In this document: piece after piece, positions 25,601-40,000 of the stretch | How positions within the stretch are numbered: the first letter of the stretch is position 1 | Layout of the letters: each line of letters begins with the position of its first letter | Source: Apus apus | Taxonomy: Eukaryota > Chordata > Aves > Apodiformes > Apodidae | NCBI RefSeq assembly: GCF_020740795.1 | Contig: NC_067282.1 | Coordinates: forward strand, 145,996,858-146,060,857 | Direction of reading: 5' to 3' | Length of the DNA: 64,000 bases | Notes under the pieces: model-generated | Told to the model about the DNA's origin: nothing | The model's input: only the letters and a program-made list of their open reading frames with translations | Database searches by the model: none | Translations under genes and position numbers: made by a program

Positions 25601-28600
25601 CCCCTTCCTCTCCTTCCCTTGCTCCCTGCCATAAAGAACAGAGCTCAACTAACAGGGCCTCTACAGCAGAGAAGGTAGTTGCTGGTCCTCACTAGACTAC
25701 TTTGGTACATGTGGGACAGTCAGAGACCTATAGGGAAAGGAAATTATGCTATTTAATGTCACTGTAGGATTTTCTGTGCTGTGCCTGGCTTCCCTATGCT
25801 ACACATCATTTAGATGTCCCCTGTGCACAATGCCTTCTGAGACTGGTTGTACATCACAGTCTTTTGTGGGTCTTCCTGAATCGTGTACTGATGGGGGACA
25901 ATGGAGCAGTAGACTGGGGAGCTGCTGTTCCCTCCTTCAGCTCTCCAAGGCTGATCAACCTCTTCCTGAACACCAGCCCAGTGCTATAGGCACTCATGCA
26001 TCACCCTTCCACATCTCTGCTAATCCTGGTGGAAAGAAGGGCTGCCAGAATGCACTTTGCAGCAGAAGATTGGTTCAAAGTTTCCACTAGCCACAACTGT
26101 TTTGTAAAGCTCAGGAGAATTAATCTATCATGTAATGGTTTTCTGTGCCAAGGCCTGGGAGAGGCAGGGAGGGGATAGAAGTGGGAGTAATGACCATATT
26201 TTTCCCTAGGAAGTCTACCTCATGGGGATTCCACTGGTGGGTAAATTGCCCTTAACTTCTATGTTGCTGTCAGTCACAAAGCATGAGCTTTTGTTCTGTA
26301 AACAAAAGAATGAGGAGTGTAGTGGTGGGGCTTTCACTGAATCAGTCCTTAATCACTGCTTCCATTAACCTTGATGTTTTGAAGATTTGGATGTGCTGAG
26401 AAGCAGTGCCTGTTGATACAACACAGCATATAGAAACCACAAGGATGGTAGGGAAAGAATGGAACATGGAAACTTGCTTTAACCAGGGTTCTGTCCACTT
26501 TTTTTGATTTTCCCTAAAGGGAGAAATACTATTCCTGCAGATGGGCTGCATTTGTTGCTGGCTTTAAGGTGCCAAAAAGGTTAGCTGAGACTAGTTAGTG
26601 AAGAGGATTCTGACCTACATGTCATGGGATGATAGTAGTGACAATACTGTATGGAGTGGAAACAGAATCTCCATGTGGGTCAGCAGCAACAGCAGGCTCT
26701 GGTACTTTGCCCTCCTGCTATTGGAGTGGCCAATGTGAGGGGGTTAATTTTAGGATTTCCCATGTTCCCTCTGCACACCCATTCCCCCTGGTACAGCTTT
26801 GTCACACATCCACATTCCTTCTCAAAAGAAAAAGCTCACACAGCAGATGGCACGCTTACGTATTGCTCTGTTATCTGGTGGTGGATGTCCATATCTCCCA
26901 AGCCAATGCTGAGATCCCCGGCACCAGTGATCACAGCACAGTAAGTGGCTGTGCTCTTCCCCTCCAGCTGAAGGACAGCACTCATGTCCTAAAATAGGAA
27001 GGACAGTTATTTGATGGAGCTTGTTTCTCTTCCCTGCCACACTCAGCTCATTCTTTCTCTGCTCCCACCTGATCAGTACCCCAGCTTGCTGTTCTCCCTT
27101 CAACCTCCCTTCTACTTTGATACAGGCAACATTTCAGAGGTATGTTGGTCTAGATGATCCTGGTAGATGGCTAGTTTTTATTATTTCCAAAGAAACAGGT
27201 GCCAGGCTAAAGAAATTTTGCTTTTGCAAGTAAGTGTGACAGGTCTCTGCTATGCAGTTCCATAGGTTGCATCTCTGTCGTAACGGACGTCATCCTGAGA
27301 GTGGCTGCAGCGCTGCTTGCTCCAGCCATCCGTTCATCCATTTCCATAGCTCATGGGACACTTCAATGGCTTGCTGAAATGCTGGACATGCTTGGTGGCA
27401 TGCTCCAGCTAGTGTTTACATCAACCCCCTCACTGACTGCACAGCCTGATTTTGAGGGCAGCCTTGGAGCCATTTCTACAGCAGTGTCGCAAACTATGGG
27501 GTGTCCTTCCTCTGTGGGTCTTGTGAATGACCTGTTTAGAGAACTTCTGGCATTTCTTGGAATATACATGAGGACAGAGAAATGCATCATCCCCCCTACC
27601 CCAAGTAGTTCACAGGGAAGCTGAAGGTTTTAAGGAAAGGGTCCTTTCCAACACCAGTGGTAATGCTTTGTTACAGGCAATAATTGCTTGGTAGCTGGCC
27701 AGCTCATCCATTTTCCCTTGGCAGACTGCTCACTTTGATGGCACAAACTGTGCTGTGCTGGGTAGAGGAGGGATCACAGACCTGCTGCCATGAAGCCTTT
27801 ATTAACAAAAAAAGAGTTTTTGTTCATATTACTTAATTTACTGACTTGCTCAGGTAGCCCCATGTGCCCTATTTGGATACCAGGGCCCTGAGGGTACTAA
27901 TAGGCCTTAATGGCCTTGATCTGCCTCACCTGGGGTCTCCACCCACAGCTCTGCCTCTTCACCATGGAGGTGCCTAATGTCTTGTGCTGGGATTGCTCTC
28001 TTGGTCTGATCTGCTTGCTGGTTGGGGCTGGTGATGTCTCTAGTGAACTTCTCCTCCTGGCTTCCTGACTTGGGTGGACAAAGTGCTGCTGAGGTCAGGT
28101 ATGACTCTGGTGTATAGCTGGAAGGGGTCTATGTAGCTGTGTGGAGGATTCTTCTCCTCTGACCCTGGGAGGAATGTAACCTGGGCTCCTAGGGCCAGGT
28201 TTTCTCTGTCTTATGCTTTACCCAAACCAGGCTGATTCTGACATTGCTTTGTTTGTCCTCAGCGTCAGGCTTTGCATATTTCTGGCTGTGCTTAGGCTTT
28301 CCTGGATTTTTTCTTGGTTCCTCCTGATTTACGTCTTTCTCCTTCAAGTGCCACTCCCTGGAGCTGGATTCAGACCTGAAGGTTCAGTCTCCAAACGGTA
28401 CATGCATCTGGACTGTGTTTTGGGAGGGTGGCTCTTTGCCTTCTAAGTGGAACTAAAGCAGCATTGAATTTTTCCTACTTTTCCCTCTGTGCAACATACC
28501 ATGTGGTGACAGTAGTGCAGGATGGACTCTGAATGTTCATCCTTCCCCACAGCTGATAAAAAGAGAGGAATCTGTCCCAGACGGCTTAAACAGTCTAAAA

Positions 28601-31600
28601 GCAAATGGAAGCAAAAGATGTTAATAAACCCACCAGGGTACTGTGAACACAGAGACAGCCTGTGCAGGCTGTGTTAGGTAGCAAAGCCCTTCCATGGAAT
28701 ACTTAATGCCCATTGATCCTAGTCTAGAAGCATGTTTAAGGTGAAACAGCCACAGCTGCTGCAAATGGCTGGCTGGGATTGGGTGGAGTGATTTAAGCTT
28801 GCCTGCTGCACTGGTATTCTCAGTTCTCTAGATTTTTTGGAACATATGGGAGTGAAGGAAAAGAGAAGATGGGGGAAGAAACTTCTGCACTTTCCTGGCA
28901 GGGAACTTCTCCTGTACCATTGCAGGCATGTGGGCTTTCCCACATGGCTTCTATGCACGGCCTTTCCTGCTGCTGGCTTTCCCACACTGCTGTTCCCACC
29001 ACACCATCTTACTAGAATGACTGAATCTGAATGGATTCACAGGAAACCCTTCCTCCTCTCCCTTCAGGTTACCACAAATTATACCTCAGTGGGTGGCATG
29101 GGTGGCTTTTTTTTTGTTTTTTTTTCCCCTCAAACTTCTCCATTTGTGATCTGAGGTGGCAGTAGATGTGTTAGGAAAATTTGAGAAAGGTCAAAAAAAC
29201 AGAATAATCCTAAAAACCATTTTGCCCCTACTAATTTCAATATCTGAAAGCTAGTCTGCTGCTGCTTGTGCTGGAGCACAAGGTACAGTGTGATCCTTTC
29301 CTGTTGCCAAGAACTGTTGCCCTTTCTCTTCTAAAGTAATTCCTGCACATCGGTTCCTCTTGTCTACGGTGCATGGATGATCACCTTTGAATAATCCTAT
29401 TACTTATTACAGTTACTACTTGAATTCTTGCTCAAGACACACTTGTACTGTGACTATAACCTGGCATTTATTGAACACCGAGAGCCAAGCTGTTCAGCAG
29501 TCATTGGAGATAATTCGTGCTTGTTTAACTTTGATTTGGGGTCACTGTGCTATATACTTGCTAACTTCATATTTGCGGACCCTTCTTTTCCTGACCCCAA
29601 CTCCCTGCCCTCTTATTTCTTGGAATAGCCCCTGCCTTTTCCAGGCAGTCTGACCACTTATATACTGCCTAACATGTCCCAGATCTTAACAGAACTCAAG
29701 AGCTCCTGCTACTGAAGGAATACCAAAGGACAGATCACAGCTGGCATGCACGCACAGCCAAACCCATGCACTAGGCACCTGCCAGGTTTCTTCCAACGCC
29801 GCCAAAGGTTCGTCTCACTCTTCCAACATTCGTTTGCCCACCATCCTGGAAGAATGAATTGTTTATTGGCAAAGCTGGGAGGGGTGTTAGGGATAAATGC
29901 TAAGTCTCCATAAGCACGTGAAGTTGATGTTGCTGAAACATAGGTCAGCAATTAGAGGAGCAAAAGGCATCTAGGTACCAGATGGAGGGCAATGCAGACT
30001 TCTACAAGCCATCTACAGACTTCAACCCTGATGCCAAAGGCCTGCTTCTCCCCATGCACTGCTATTTTGGTCTTATTTGCTTAAGAGCTGTTAGGGTAAT
30101 GCAAACGAGTGTTTCAGCTGATACCAGCAGCCCTCCAGAGATACTGCCCCAGACCTGCTGGGCTCTGCAGCTGTCTTCCAGGCTACTTAGCTCCTCCCTT
30201 AAGCAGTCTGGGGTTTGGGGGTTTATTTATTTATTTTCCTCTTTGAAAGTAAAATGAGATTTGTTACCTTTCTCTGTGTTGTCACTGTAACTTTACTCAT
30301 GGAAAGATCTGTTTCAGTGTTTGAATACTTTTTCACTCACTCTTCTCTTCCCGCATCTTTCCCTCATCAAAAATACCCTTGTTCCCCACCTGTGTGGTTA
30401 TCAGCTTCTCTTCTCTTGCCTCTGTCTTCTATTCCTCTGTCCATTAGTCTGTGACAAACAGCCAAATTGTCAGAACACAGGCAGTCCCTCACCCACCTCC
30501 CTCTCCTTCTATTTCTTCTGCTGGAGGAATGACATCTGTGAGTGCTCAGATCGATTTGGGCTTCATCTGACTATCAAATAATTGTAAAGCTCCTGTTTTG
30601 TAAAATCCTGAACCATATTTTGCATTTCTGAAGACTGCTTGCCACTGGCAGCCATAATGAACTTCACAGTTCTAGATAATTCATAGCTTTCAAGAGTATG
30701 GCAAGTGTTTGAGTGGCAAGTGCTGAAGCGTGTGCATGCCCATACACAGCAGCTCCTGGCCCAGCTTCTCTCTGCCCCATGTCAGCCCAGGTGCACCAGA
30801 ATACCCCTGCACGCAGTTTTCTTGCTTGTAAACACCACCATCTATCCTAAGCAAGTAAATGTAGGGCTATTTCACAACAGAAATACTCTGCTTCCAACAC
30901 GCCATTGTTCTTGGACATTCCCAAAACTCATACTGGAGCTCTCCAAGGAGCCTCCCTCCCTCTGTACATCTGTCCTTTGCACACAATGTTCTTTTTTTTT
31001 TTTGCATCCAACCCTATGACTGTAAGAGGCTGCTCTCTCATCTAAAGATGTTCTTTCATTACCCTCTTTTGACCTCCAGGCTGTTTTTGTTTGCCCTGAC
31101 TCTCCCCAGTTCTATAGACAGTAAGACTTGGTGCTAATTCTTCATACCTTTGCTTTTCTGTCTGGTAGTTCTCCAAACCCTGAACGTTTCAGACCACCAG
31201 CATAGAACTGACTGTATGTAAGTAACCTATGGCCTCTGTCCATCTTTTCACTATTTTTCATTCATTAACCCAAATGCCCCACTCATACATTTGTTCATAC
31301 TCCCTGGGAATTGCTAGTGGTACTGCCAGAAATGAGGATGTTCCCATCTGCAAGTGTCTCCTGTTGAGTCTTGCAGATGTTGAAAGCATTGAGCTTGACT
31401 ATTTTAACTCCAAAGCTCACTAGCCATAATAGAGGCTGCCAGGGAGGGAAAAACAAAAACAAAAAAACCCAACAGAACAAAACCACCCTACCCCAAAGTA
31501 AAAAGCAAGGATGCTCATTTAGGCAAGCCAAACAACATGGCTTTGAACTCTAGCCCCTATTTCAATATTAAAAGAGGGTATTAAATGCATCTGTAACGAG

Positions 31601-34047
31601 CACAAACTCCATTCTATGCAGCCACACTCTTTTTCTACACTGATGCTGGCAGGAATGCTGAAAATACTCATGAGCTCATTTTGGTGTCTGGCATGCTGAT
31701 CTTCTCTTTTAGTCCCACACACATTCCAAAGGCAGAGTTTCAGGCTTTTTATGCCAAGCCTTGCCCTAACAGCAGATGTACCAGCCTCCCGCTCAGGGAC
31801 CCAGCTGTGGGTGACCTCTGCTGTTGTACAACCCCACAGGGCCTCAAAGAACTGAAGATGCTAAATCTTTCTTTAAAGTAATAGGTGGGTGCAGTGAGAG
31901 AGAAATTAGCAGCCTGCTTTTGAAGCAAAATAAATGAACAGCTCCTACTGCACCTTGCCAGCTCAGCCTGTATCTCTGAGTGGTACCTGTGTCTCTCTTC
32001 TGTGTTGTGTTCAGGTGGGCCTGGCTGAGAGGAAAGAACTCAGAAGAAAATGGACCTACTGAGATGATTTGAAATAAGACTGAGCTGATGCTTTCTGGCA
32101 GTTTTTCAGGGAAATGAGAGTCTTTGGGATTTTCTTCCATGTCCTAAGAGGTCTGAGATCCTAATGTAAAAATTACTTTCCTCAACTTCTAGGTATCCTG
32201 AGAGAGTTATAATCATAACACTTCTTCCAGCATCTTTCTCTGAGCAAGATTGTGCATTGTCTCTGCAGATCAGAGAAAGCACTTTGTTTCTGGAGAGCCT
32301 TGAAAGTCACAAGGGAATTACAACCAGGAGAGAATACAGCTGCTTTCTTGCTGAGACAGTATGAGGTGTGAGTGATACCCCAGCACTCTGCAACAAATCC
32401 AGCATGCGTAAGGATGTGACCAGCTGGATGCTGAGCCCTTTGAAAAAAACTCTTTAAAAGCCAAAACAAAGGAATGCCACTGAGAGTGCCTTTTCCTCTC
32501 TGCCTAACCACGACAGCTATCAGCAGGAACATTCTGGCTGTCAGTTCCCAAATCCTTCTGCAGCTTGGCTTTGGGGTAGCAGACACCATGGACCATCACC
32601 TCGAGGGCTTGTTGCTATGCAGATGGGCAGCTAATGTCTCTAATGTTGGAATCTCCTTCCTTTTCTCCTGTCAGCTGCTCCCAGCAGGGTCTACAGCTGT
32701 CCTTGGCCCCCCACCACACCATGAGTGGGTCCAGGGATCTGCACTCATGTCTGACACACCAAGGAGTGTCTGCCCACCCTTGGAGAGAGTTTAGTTCCTT
32801 GTCCTGATACCTGAGCATGGGGTACGTATGCTATCAGTTAGATCACAGATGAAGCAGTGAACTTTTAGTTTTGCAAGTCTTCACAGCTGATGCCACAGCA
32901 TGTGTCACCCTTGATCATTATAATACTGTCTGGCCTCTGCTTCTGTATAATCAAATAGCCAACTTCCTTAAGGACAGCTTCCCCTGCAGGCCTTTCCCTG
33001 CCTGACTGAGAGGTCTTCACAAACTGCCCCATCTGACAGCAGGAGTTTCTTCTTCAGCAATCAGCATAGAGTGTTGTGAGAAATGAAACAACTTGTGAGC
33101 AAGCTTCCATCTGTAGTACTTCATTTAGCTCCACAGAAATTGTACATGCCATGCAAATGGTTGTCATTTGCATGAGGAAGTCCCAGGTCTGCTCCACTTC
33201 AGCTTCTTTGATGTTTCTGAGTCAAACCACATTGAGAGGGAGAGGGACTGGTAGAGATGTAAAATGTTCTATCTTTTCAAAGCAATCTTCTTTTTTTTTT
33301 TTTCTTTTTTTTTTTTTTGGTGACTCAAATATCCTTTATGGCTGAGGAAGCTGGCTCTCTTGTTTAGCTGTAACTGTGTCAGTAATATTTTTATCAAAGC
33401 TTTTTACCACTGTGGGTATTCTTCACAGAGACTTTTTCTCCTATTCATGCTGCTTTCCATAGCTAAGACAGTCCCAGGCAGCCAGAGTTGGCTCTTACCT
33501 GGGGATTTCCTTCCCATAGGGTCTGTCCTTGAAGTAGAGATTGTCACAGCACAATGAGGGTCTTTACCCACTGCTGCTAACTCTTTGCATCTACGTTTTG
33601 AGATGCCCTGGGCAGCTCTGCTGCTAAAGCAGCTCTTTGGGTTTATGGCATCAGAGAATAGCCCCAAGGCACCTTAACATAGACAGTAGAGGCCAGAGTC
33701 ATATTGTAGAGACTGCAAGGATGATACACTCAAGACAGAGATAGAGCAATGTCAGGGATAGTGACTTTCAGCATGGGAACAGAATAGGTCATTATGTCCA
33801 TTGCCTACCTAGACAACACACCAACATATATGCTGTACTACACCTCCCAACTTTGTGCGTGTGTGTACAGACATGTGGATGTCATGCATGGATACCACCC
33901 TCCTCCCCACCCTCCTTTGTCTTGACATTCCTGTAAAAGGAGCTGGAAATGGCAGTGGTGCTAAGAAAATGGCTACAGATACAGTACCAGGATGACAGGG
34001 TTCTGCGCCTTTGCTATAAAGTCAACGTTGATACCTCCAATCACCAC
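19647..34047 (-). CDS. PfkB/ribokinase-type pseudouridine kinase part (residues 355-705)
   Basis: Nine exons encode the kinase half. It opens with [13 protein letters not shown] (355 onward), the usual first strand of PfkB kinases. Next comes the N-terminal PfkB signature [18 protein letters not shown] (387-404), then an aspartate-rich segment with [16 protein letters not shown]. The exon at 26988-26860 gives TATYCAVI and [11 protein letters not shown]. The exon at 24510-24373 gives [13 protein letters not shown]. The exon at 23692-23526 gives [12 protein letters not shown]. The anion-hole motif and catalytic base are present as NVSGAGDS, with Asp640. The last exon follows with a Met-Ala-Gly-Ile-Leu helix start and a Lys-rich tail ending KMD and TAA. 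Nothing is broken. The neighbouring glycosidase domain makes pseudouridine the likely substrate. Confidence 0.88.
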
Positions 34048-37000
34048 CTTTAAGAAAGAAGGAGAGAGGTAAAAAGTGATTGGAAGGACTTGAGGAAAAA
34101 AATTCTAAGTCTTCTTTGCTTTTCCTAGTCACTTTTCCCACCCTCTTGAAAACAACCTAATTTACAGTGTGAAGGCCTGTGCTTATTTTGGGTGGCTGGA
34201 CACAGGTCTGTACAATCCTGATGAGAAAGACTCAAAATCCTGTGTGATGTACTCTAGGTGATCTTGCTCTGTCAGGGAGGGTTGGACTAGATGATCTTTC
34301 GAGGTCCTTTCCAACCCCTAAGATTCCGTGATTCTCTTCTATATGTTGCTTTCTGAATTATACCTGTTCATAGCCAGCCCCAGCATGGCAAGTGGGGTGT
34401 TATTGTGTAGACATATGGGTGCTGGTGGTCTCTGTGTGGTGACAGAGTAACATAAGAAGGTGTACAGGTCTGGCCCTGTCAGTGCCCTTGAAGCCATCTC
34501 CCTTGGGACAACTTCTGACATACCAAACCTCAGAAAAATTCAAGCACTGCTCTGTAAAAAAGCAAATAAAATAGGGAAAAACTGGGCAGAAAAATGCAGG
34601 AATTTCTTGCAAGGTCCCAGGAGAAATTGCCATGCCCAGTGACACTGTATGGATCACTGTCTTACAAAGCCAGAAAAAAGCAGCACAGCTCAACAAACAG
34701 GAAGTTTCCAGATTCTTTGGGGACATACAGCTGTTTTTTGTCATTCCATCAAATGCTGTGTTACTGTCTCTGGAGTCACTGCCCTCTTTTATGTTGACAA
34801 ATCCGACTGCAAATGGGTTTTAGAAAATTTTTCAGCTCTCAAAGACTACCTAAAATAGATTTCCTGTGAATTATGCGGCACACACAGAACTCAAGAAAGT
34901 GAATAGAGTATTAGGGTTATAATGGATCTTGTTTGGAATATGCTGTACCAACAAAAATATATATTTATAACACATGTATAGCTCAGCAGCTCAAAATATC
35001 TCCCTCCACCCTCTTCCAGGTCTACTCCTGTAGTCACAAGTTCTCTGGCACTGAGAGCAATACAGTTCAAGTGGTAAGTAAGGGCACAGTAAAAGGTGAA
35101 AAGGTGATTAAATGGATTTGATGGTTTAAGGCTTAATGGAATTACACCAGTGTCAGTATTTATTCCCTGCAAATGTGGATAGGGGGAGGAGGAGAGGATA
35201 TTTATCTGAGAAGAATGGAAAATACCAAAGAGAGAATGTCTACCAGTGTGAAGCAGAAAGATTGGTCTCTGGCTGAGTCACCTTCTACTTTTGGGAATAG
35301 ATATAAAATTAACCTGTGCTGTCATCAGAGAGGCATTATATGGAGGGCAGCAGGGGACTCACAGGCTGAGGTGGGGTTGTGTCCTCTTGCTGAGGCAGGT
35401 TCCCCTTCCTTCTGGCTTTCTGTAGTTTGCTCAGGGCCACTGCAATGCAACTGCCCACTCTGGCATTGTTCTGGATCAGAGCAAGGTCTGTTTGGCATTT
35501 CTTTGAGGAAAAGAAAAAATACCAGCAAGATGGACCTGTCAGAAGGCTATGTAGGAACAGCCTAGAGGAGGAAAGTAGAAAATACGTGCTGTGACAATTA
35601 TAAGGTTTGATCCTCCTAGACCACAATGCTTTGGGAGCACATATACTGGGTTATAATACTGCATGAACACCCTGATTTTTTTTGGTTTTTTTTTTTACCT
35701 TTCACCCCCTGTGTCCATGAAGAGGAAACCTGCCATCTCCATTTGATAGTTATGGAGCAGAAGCAACAGCTTCAGAGAGAAAAGCGTCTAAAAACCTTAG
35801 AGGAACATAGCCAGCCTTTTCAGAAAGAGATGCCTAATTACATTTTTGCCAAGTCTCTATAAGCCTTTTTTTTTTTTTTTTTTTAGCAGTTTCACTGGGA
35901 GCAGAGTGTCAGAGGCTTTGAAAGCCCCACTTTGTAGCTCCACCCAGCTGTAACATCAAAATGCCTTTGCCAACCTGTCCTGACTGACCAGGTCTCCTAT
36001 AGGGCTGGCAGCAGAGCCTGCAGGTGAACCTGGCTCTCCCAGACCTTACACTGGCATCCCAGCCAGTAGGTCTTCTTTCCTCTTGCATGTGCAAGAGGAT
36101 TCTTGCTCACTCAGAGGTGTTTTTCTTCCAAGTTTCTCTTACTTTGCACCCAAATGAAGAGTTGGACAAGGCAGTGTAATGCACAGCACAGTGCTCTGGG
36201 AAGCCCAGGTACCTTCCAGTGTGCAGCCCCACCACAGACAACAGTGCCCTGAGATTCCATCACAGAGCAGGCAAGCTCACAGATCAGATGTGAGGGATCT
36301 CTTTGGGCTCTGGACAACCTGCTACCTGAGCTGGCCTCCAATTTTTAATGGAAAAGTGGATGAGGACACCAAGGATGCTCCTGAAAAAGCAGGATGCTGT
36401 TGCTAAGCTCTCATCTGTTCATTGATTCTGAAGTGTTTGCCCCTTGCTAGACTGTCAATAAAGGGACAGTGTTTTTCACCAAGCACTATCAGAAGAGATA
36501 TGAAGTACACTTGAGTACTTTTTCCCCCCACTCAGTGAAAGGATACTGGAGTCCAGAGATTTCCCATCAGTTAATTCATTGAGCTTCTGTAACATAAAAG
36601 GGGTCAGTTCTTTGCCTGTGATCCCTTTGGACCTGCAAACATGAAAGAAAATGCCTGCAGATGAGAAGGACTGAGCTAAAGCAACATCAGTGGCTAAACA
36701 CTGCTGCTAGCAGATAATTTATCTCCATAACCACATCCTATAAAAAGTTCTGAAAACGAACTTCAGGTTAGATAAAGCTACAGTTGAAAGCATGTTGTGG
36801 GCTCCCATGCCCAAGGTTAAGCTGTGCTACAGCTCCTGCAGCAGCGTCCCCAAAGTTATTTACTTCCCCAAGACCACTGGGTGAGCAAAGGGTAGGGCTT
36901 AGGTTGCTTCTCACCTGGCTTCACTAAGAGCTTGCTGGATGGCCTCTTCGATGGCCTGGCCAGAGGCAGCTCGCTCCTGGGGACAGGGCACTGCTATCAG

Positions 37001-40000
37001 CACCCCGCTGCTCAGGCCTAGCCCCAGAGCACTGGCTGGGAGAGGACAGGCAGATCATTAGCAGTTCTCCTTGGATAAACCAAATGCTGAACGAAGAGGA
37101 CAGAACAGAGTGGGAGCTGGGTGACGGAACCCACAGAGATGGCGTTCCTGTTCTTAGCTGACTTGAGGAACGAGGTCTTTTCCTCTCCAGCTACTGATCA
37201 CTTTATAGCTGCCTATTTCTTTTGAGTCTGTCTGTACAAAAAAAAAGGGGCAAAGAATTTTTCTTTTAAAGAAAACTGGTTCCACTTCTGAGGGTCCAGA
37301 AGCTGTTTTTGTGAACACATTCACATACGTGTTCCCTCCACCAGAGTAAACAAAACATGTACGAGCATGCCAAGGTGGCTGCAGCTGGCTAAAAAACTTG
37401 CTGTAAAGACTGAACTTCCCTGCTACTTCATTTTCAAAGCACGGAAGCAGGAATGGGGAGGTGAGATGGCTTGGTGTTCAGGACAAACTCTTCTCCAAGC
37501 GTAAAAACGGAAGTGCCTCATCCAAGGTGATATTAATGTCATTTTTTCCCAGGGCCCTACACAGGCCTTTCCCTGCTGAAACACACCGATCAGTTCAGCT
37601 GCCTCCTCTTCATCGCGGACATGATATGGTGCCTGGAAGCCACTCTGGCGTGAGAAGAAGGCTGGGAACTCCCTTGACTCCCCAAAGGCAGCCACACAGA
37701 CTCCCTGAGTCTCCTGCAGGAGTGGAGGTGAGACAAGCAGGAAATTAGTGGAGGGAAAGGGGGCCCACTAAAAGAATAAGACTTCTTTCTATTACCCAGC
37801 TAGAAACTGCCTTTCTTCAGCACAGGGTTTGGTTATTTTTATACAACCCATTCTATTCCTTTCTATAACCAATGTTTTTCAAAGCAAAGAGCCAGACATG
37901 GTAACTGGTTAGAGATAATCTGGCTTATTGACAAATAGGAAACATACATGTCCTTTGTTTGGATTTGGAGTTGATCAAAAGCCATGCAGCTGTTGTCAGT
38001 GCAATACTGAGTCCAAGGTAACAACCTGTGAACTGAAGAGAAGTCATGAGTCTACAGGAATATAAATGAGCTCAGTTTGCAATTGAGAAGTATTTACTTT
38101 GGCTGTCACTTGACATGCTGGTCCTGGTGATTTCCAACATACCAAAACTTAAAAAGTTACTCTACTGAAACAATCTTGATTCCCATTTTAATTTGGATTT
38201 TATTGTAGTGGTTGATGGCTCTAGCTTCCCTTATCCATCAGTTCTGGAGTTTTTTCCCAGAAAAACAAGTCTTAAGGCCAGAGAAAGAGGTGTGGCTAGT
38301 GCTGCCTTTTGCCTCATTTGGAACAGATGCTGGAACAGCCCCTTGAGCATGGAAAGATTTACATTAGGGAGCAGCCAAGTGCTTGTACAGACCCACGACT
38401 AGAGAGCTGCAAATATGGCATCACGTTCTTTCCATAGTAATTCTAAAAAAATCTTAGGCTTAATGCCTGCCCCATTGCCAGCGGGCATTCTGCACACAAA
38501 GTACATTATCTGCTTTTGGGCTCAGCAGCCCATGCTACCTACCAGATATTCCAGTGTCCTGCCAATATCAAGGATAGATTTGACTCCTGCAGATACAACA
38601 GCAACCGGAGTTCGTCCCAGCTCTGTCAAGTCAGCACTCACATCCAGAGCTGTGAATGGACAAGCAGCTCTTGTCAGTGACTGTGTCATACTCTAAGCTG
38701 ATGTGATCTGCCCTCTCAAAAAGCTGTACCTGTCTGGGATGCCCTTGCCTCCTTTTGCAACCACTTAGAGCCACAAACAGATATTGCAGGTGTAGATCAC
38801 GCCTTTAGGTGTTGAGATTGAATGGGATATTGACAAAAAAGAAGTCACATGGTTTAGGGCAGAGGTACAACCTTGCCCTGTCTTTGGTCACATTGATAAA
38901 CACCATGTAAAATTTGGTGCAATAGAAAGAAGGTCTTATACAGCAAGGACAAAGGTCAAGGAGATGGAATATAATTTAAGCAGATTTTGATTTTGGTATT
39001 GCCATCACTGACAGAGTAAGTGCCACAGGAGCTTTGCTGACCTCAGGAAACTCCCTGGTTCAGATTTTACATCACATCTGAAAGGGATGGCATCTAGCAG
39101 GGCAGTGCACTTATGCCATGCTAGGAATACATGTGGCTAAGAAGAGAGAATGTATTTAAAGGTCACAAACTACACTGCCAAGGCTGGGCTGTGTTTCAGG
39201 TTTCTGAGAGAGGACAACATGCCTCTAATGCAGACCAGGGCCTGAGTCTCTCCTGGTGAGACTCTTCTCCTCAGCTGAGAGCTGATAAAAACACTGTGCT
39301 TGGCAGCCAGTATCAAGTTATCCAGCCATTATGAAGTGGGAGAAGTACAGTCAGGTCCTGTTGTGCCAGCACACAATCTCCATATCACCCCGTGTAAGCA
39401 AAGGATAAAGAGAAACTCCCACCCTCTTAACAACTGGCCAGTGCTCAAGAGGAATATTTTGAAGCTTCTGGAAATGAGACACCAGGGAGAAAATAATCAT
39501 ATAGTTTGGTCAAGAAGAATGACAGCTTCACTCTTAGCTGACAGTTACTGCAGGACAGACTGGGAAAAAGGAAAAAGATGAAATTAAATAAAACAGTAGC
39601 AATATAGAGAGAAGTGTAATGTATTGATTTTCTTACTGTTCTCTCCTCCACGATGGACACCTCCTATGCCACCTGTCACAAAGACAGGAATTCCTGCTTT
39701 GTGAGCAGCAATCATTGTTCCGGACACAGTAGTGCCACCAGACAAGCCCTGTCAAGGGACAACCAGTCACAGTCAGCAACCACGGTGACACAGAGAATAC
39801 CACATGTGGGTAGCTATGGTTATCTGACACGCAGCAATGTCACAACAGCCTGCTGTCAGCAGCTGACAAGTGAAATTCTGATACAAATATTCTATTAGGC
39901 AAAAACGCAGAGGAATAATTGTCCCTGCTGTGTAAGCCATTCTGCTGCTGATGATAGCAATGGCCTTTGTTCTGCAGGGCTTTCCAACCAGAAAGCTTCA

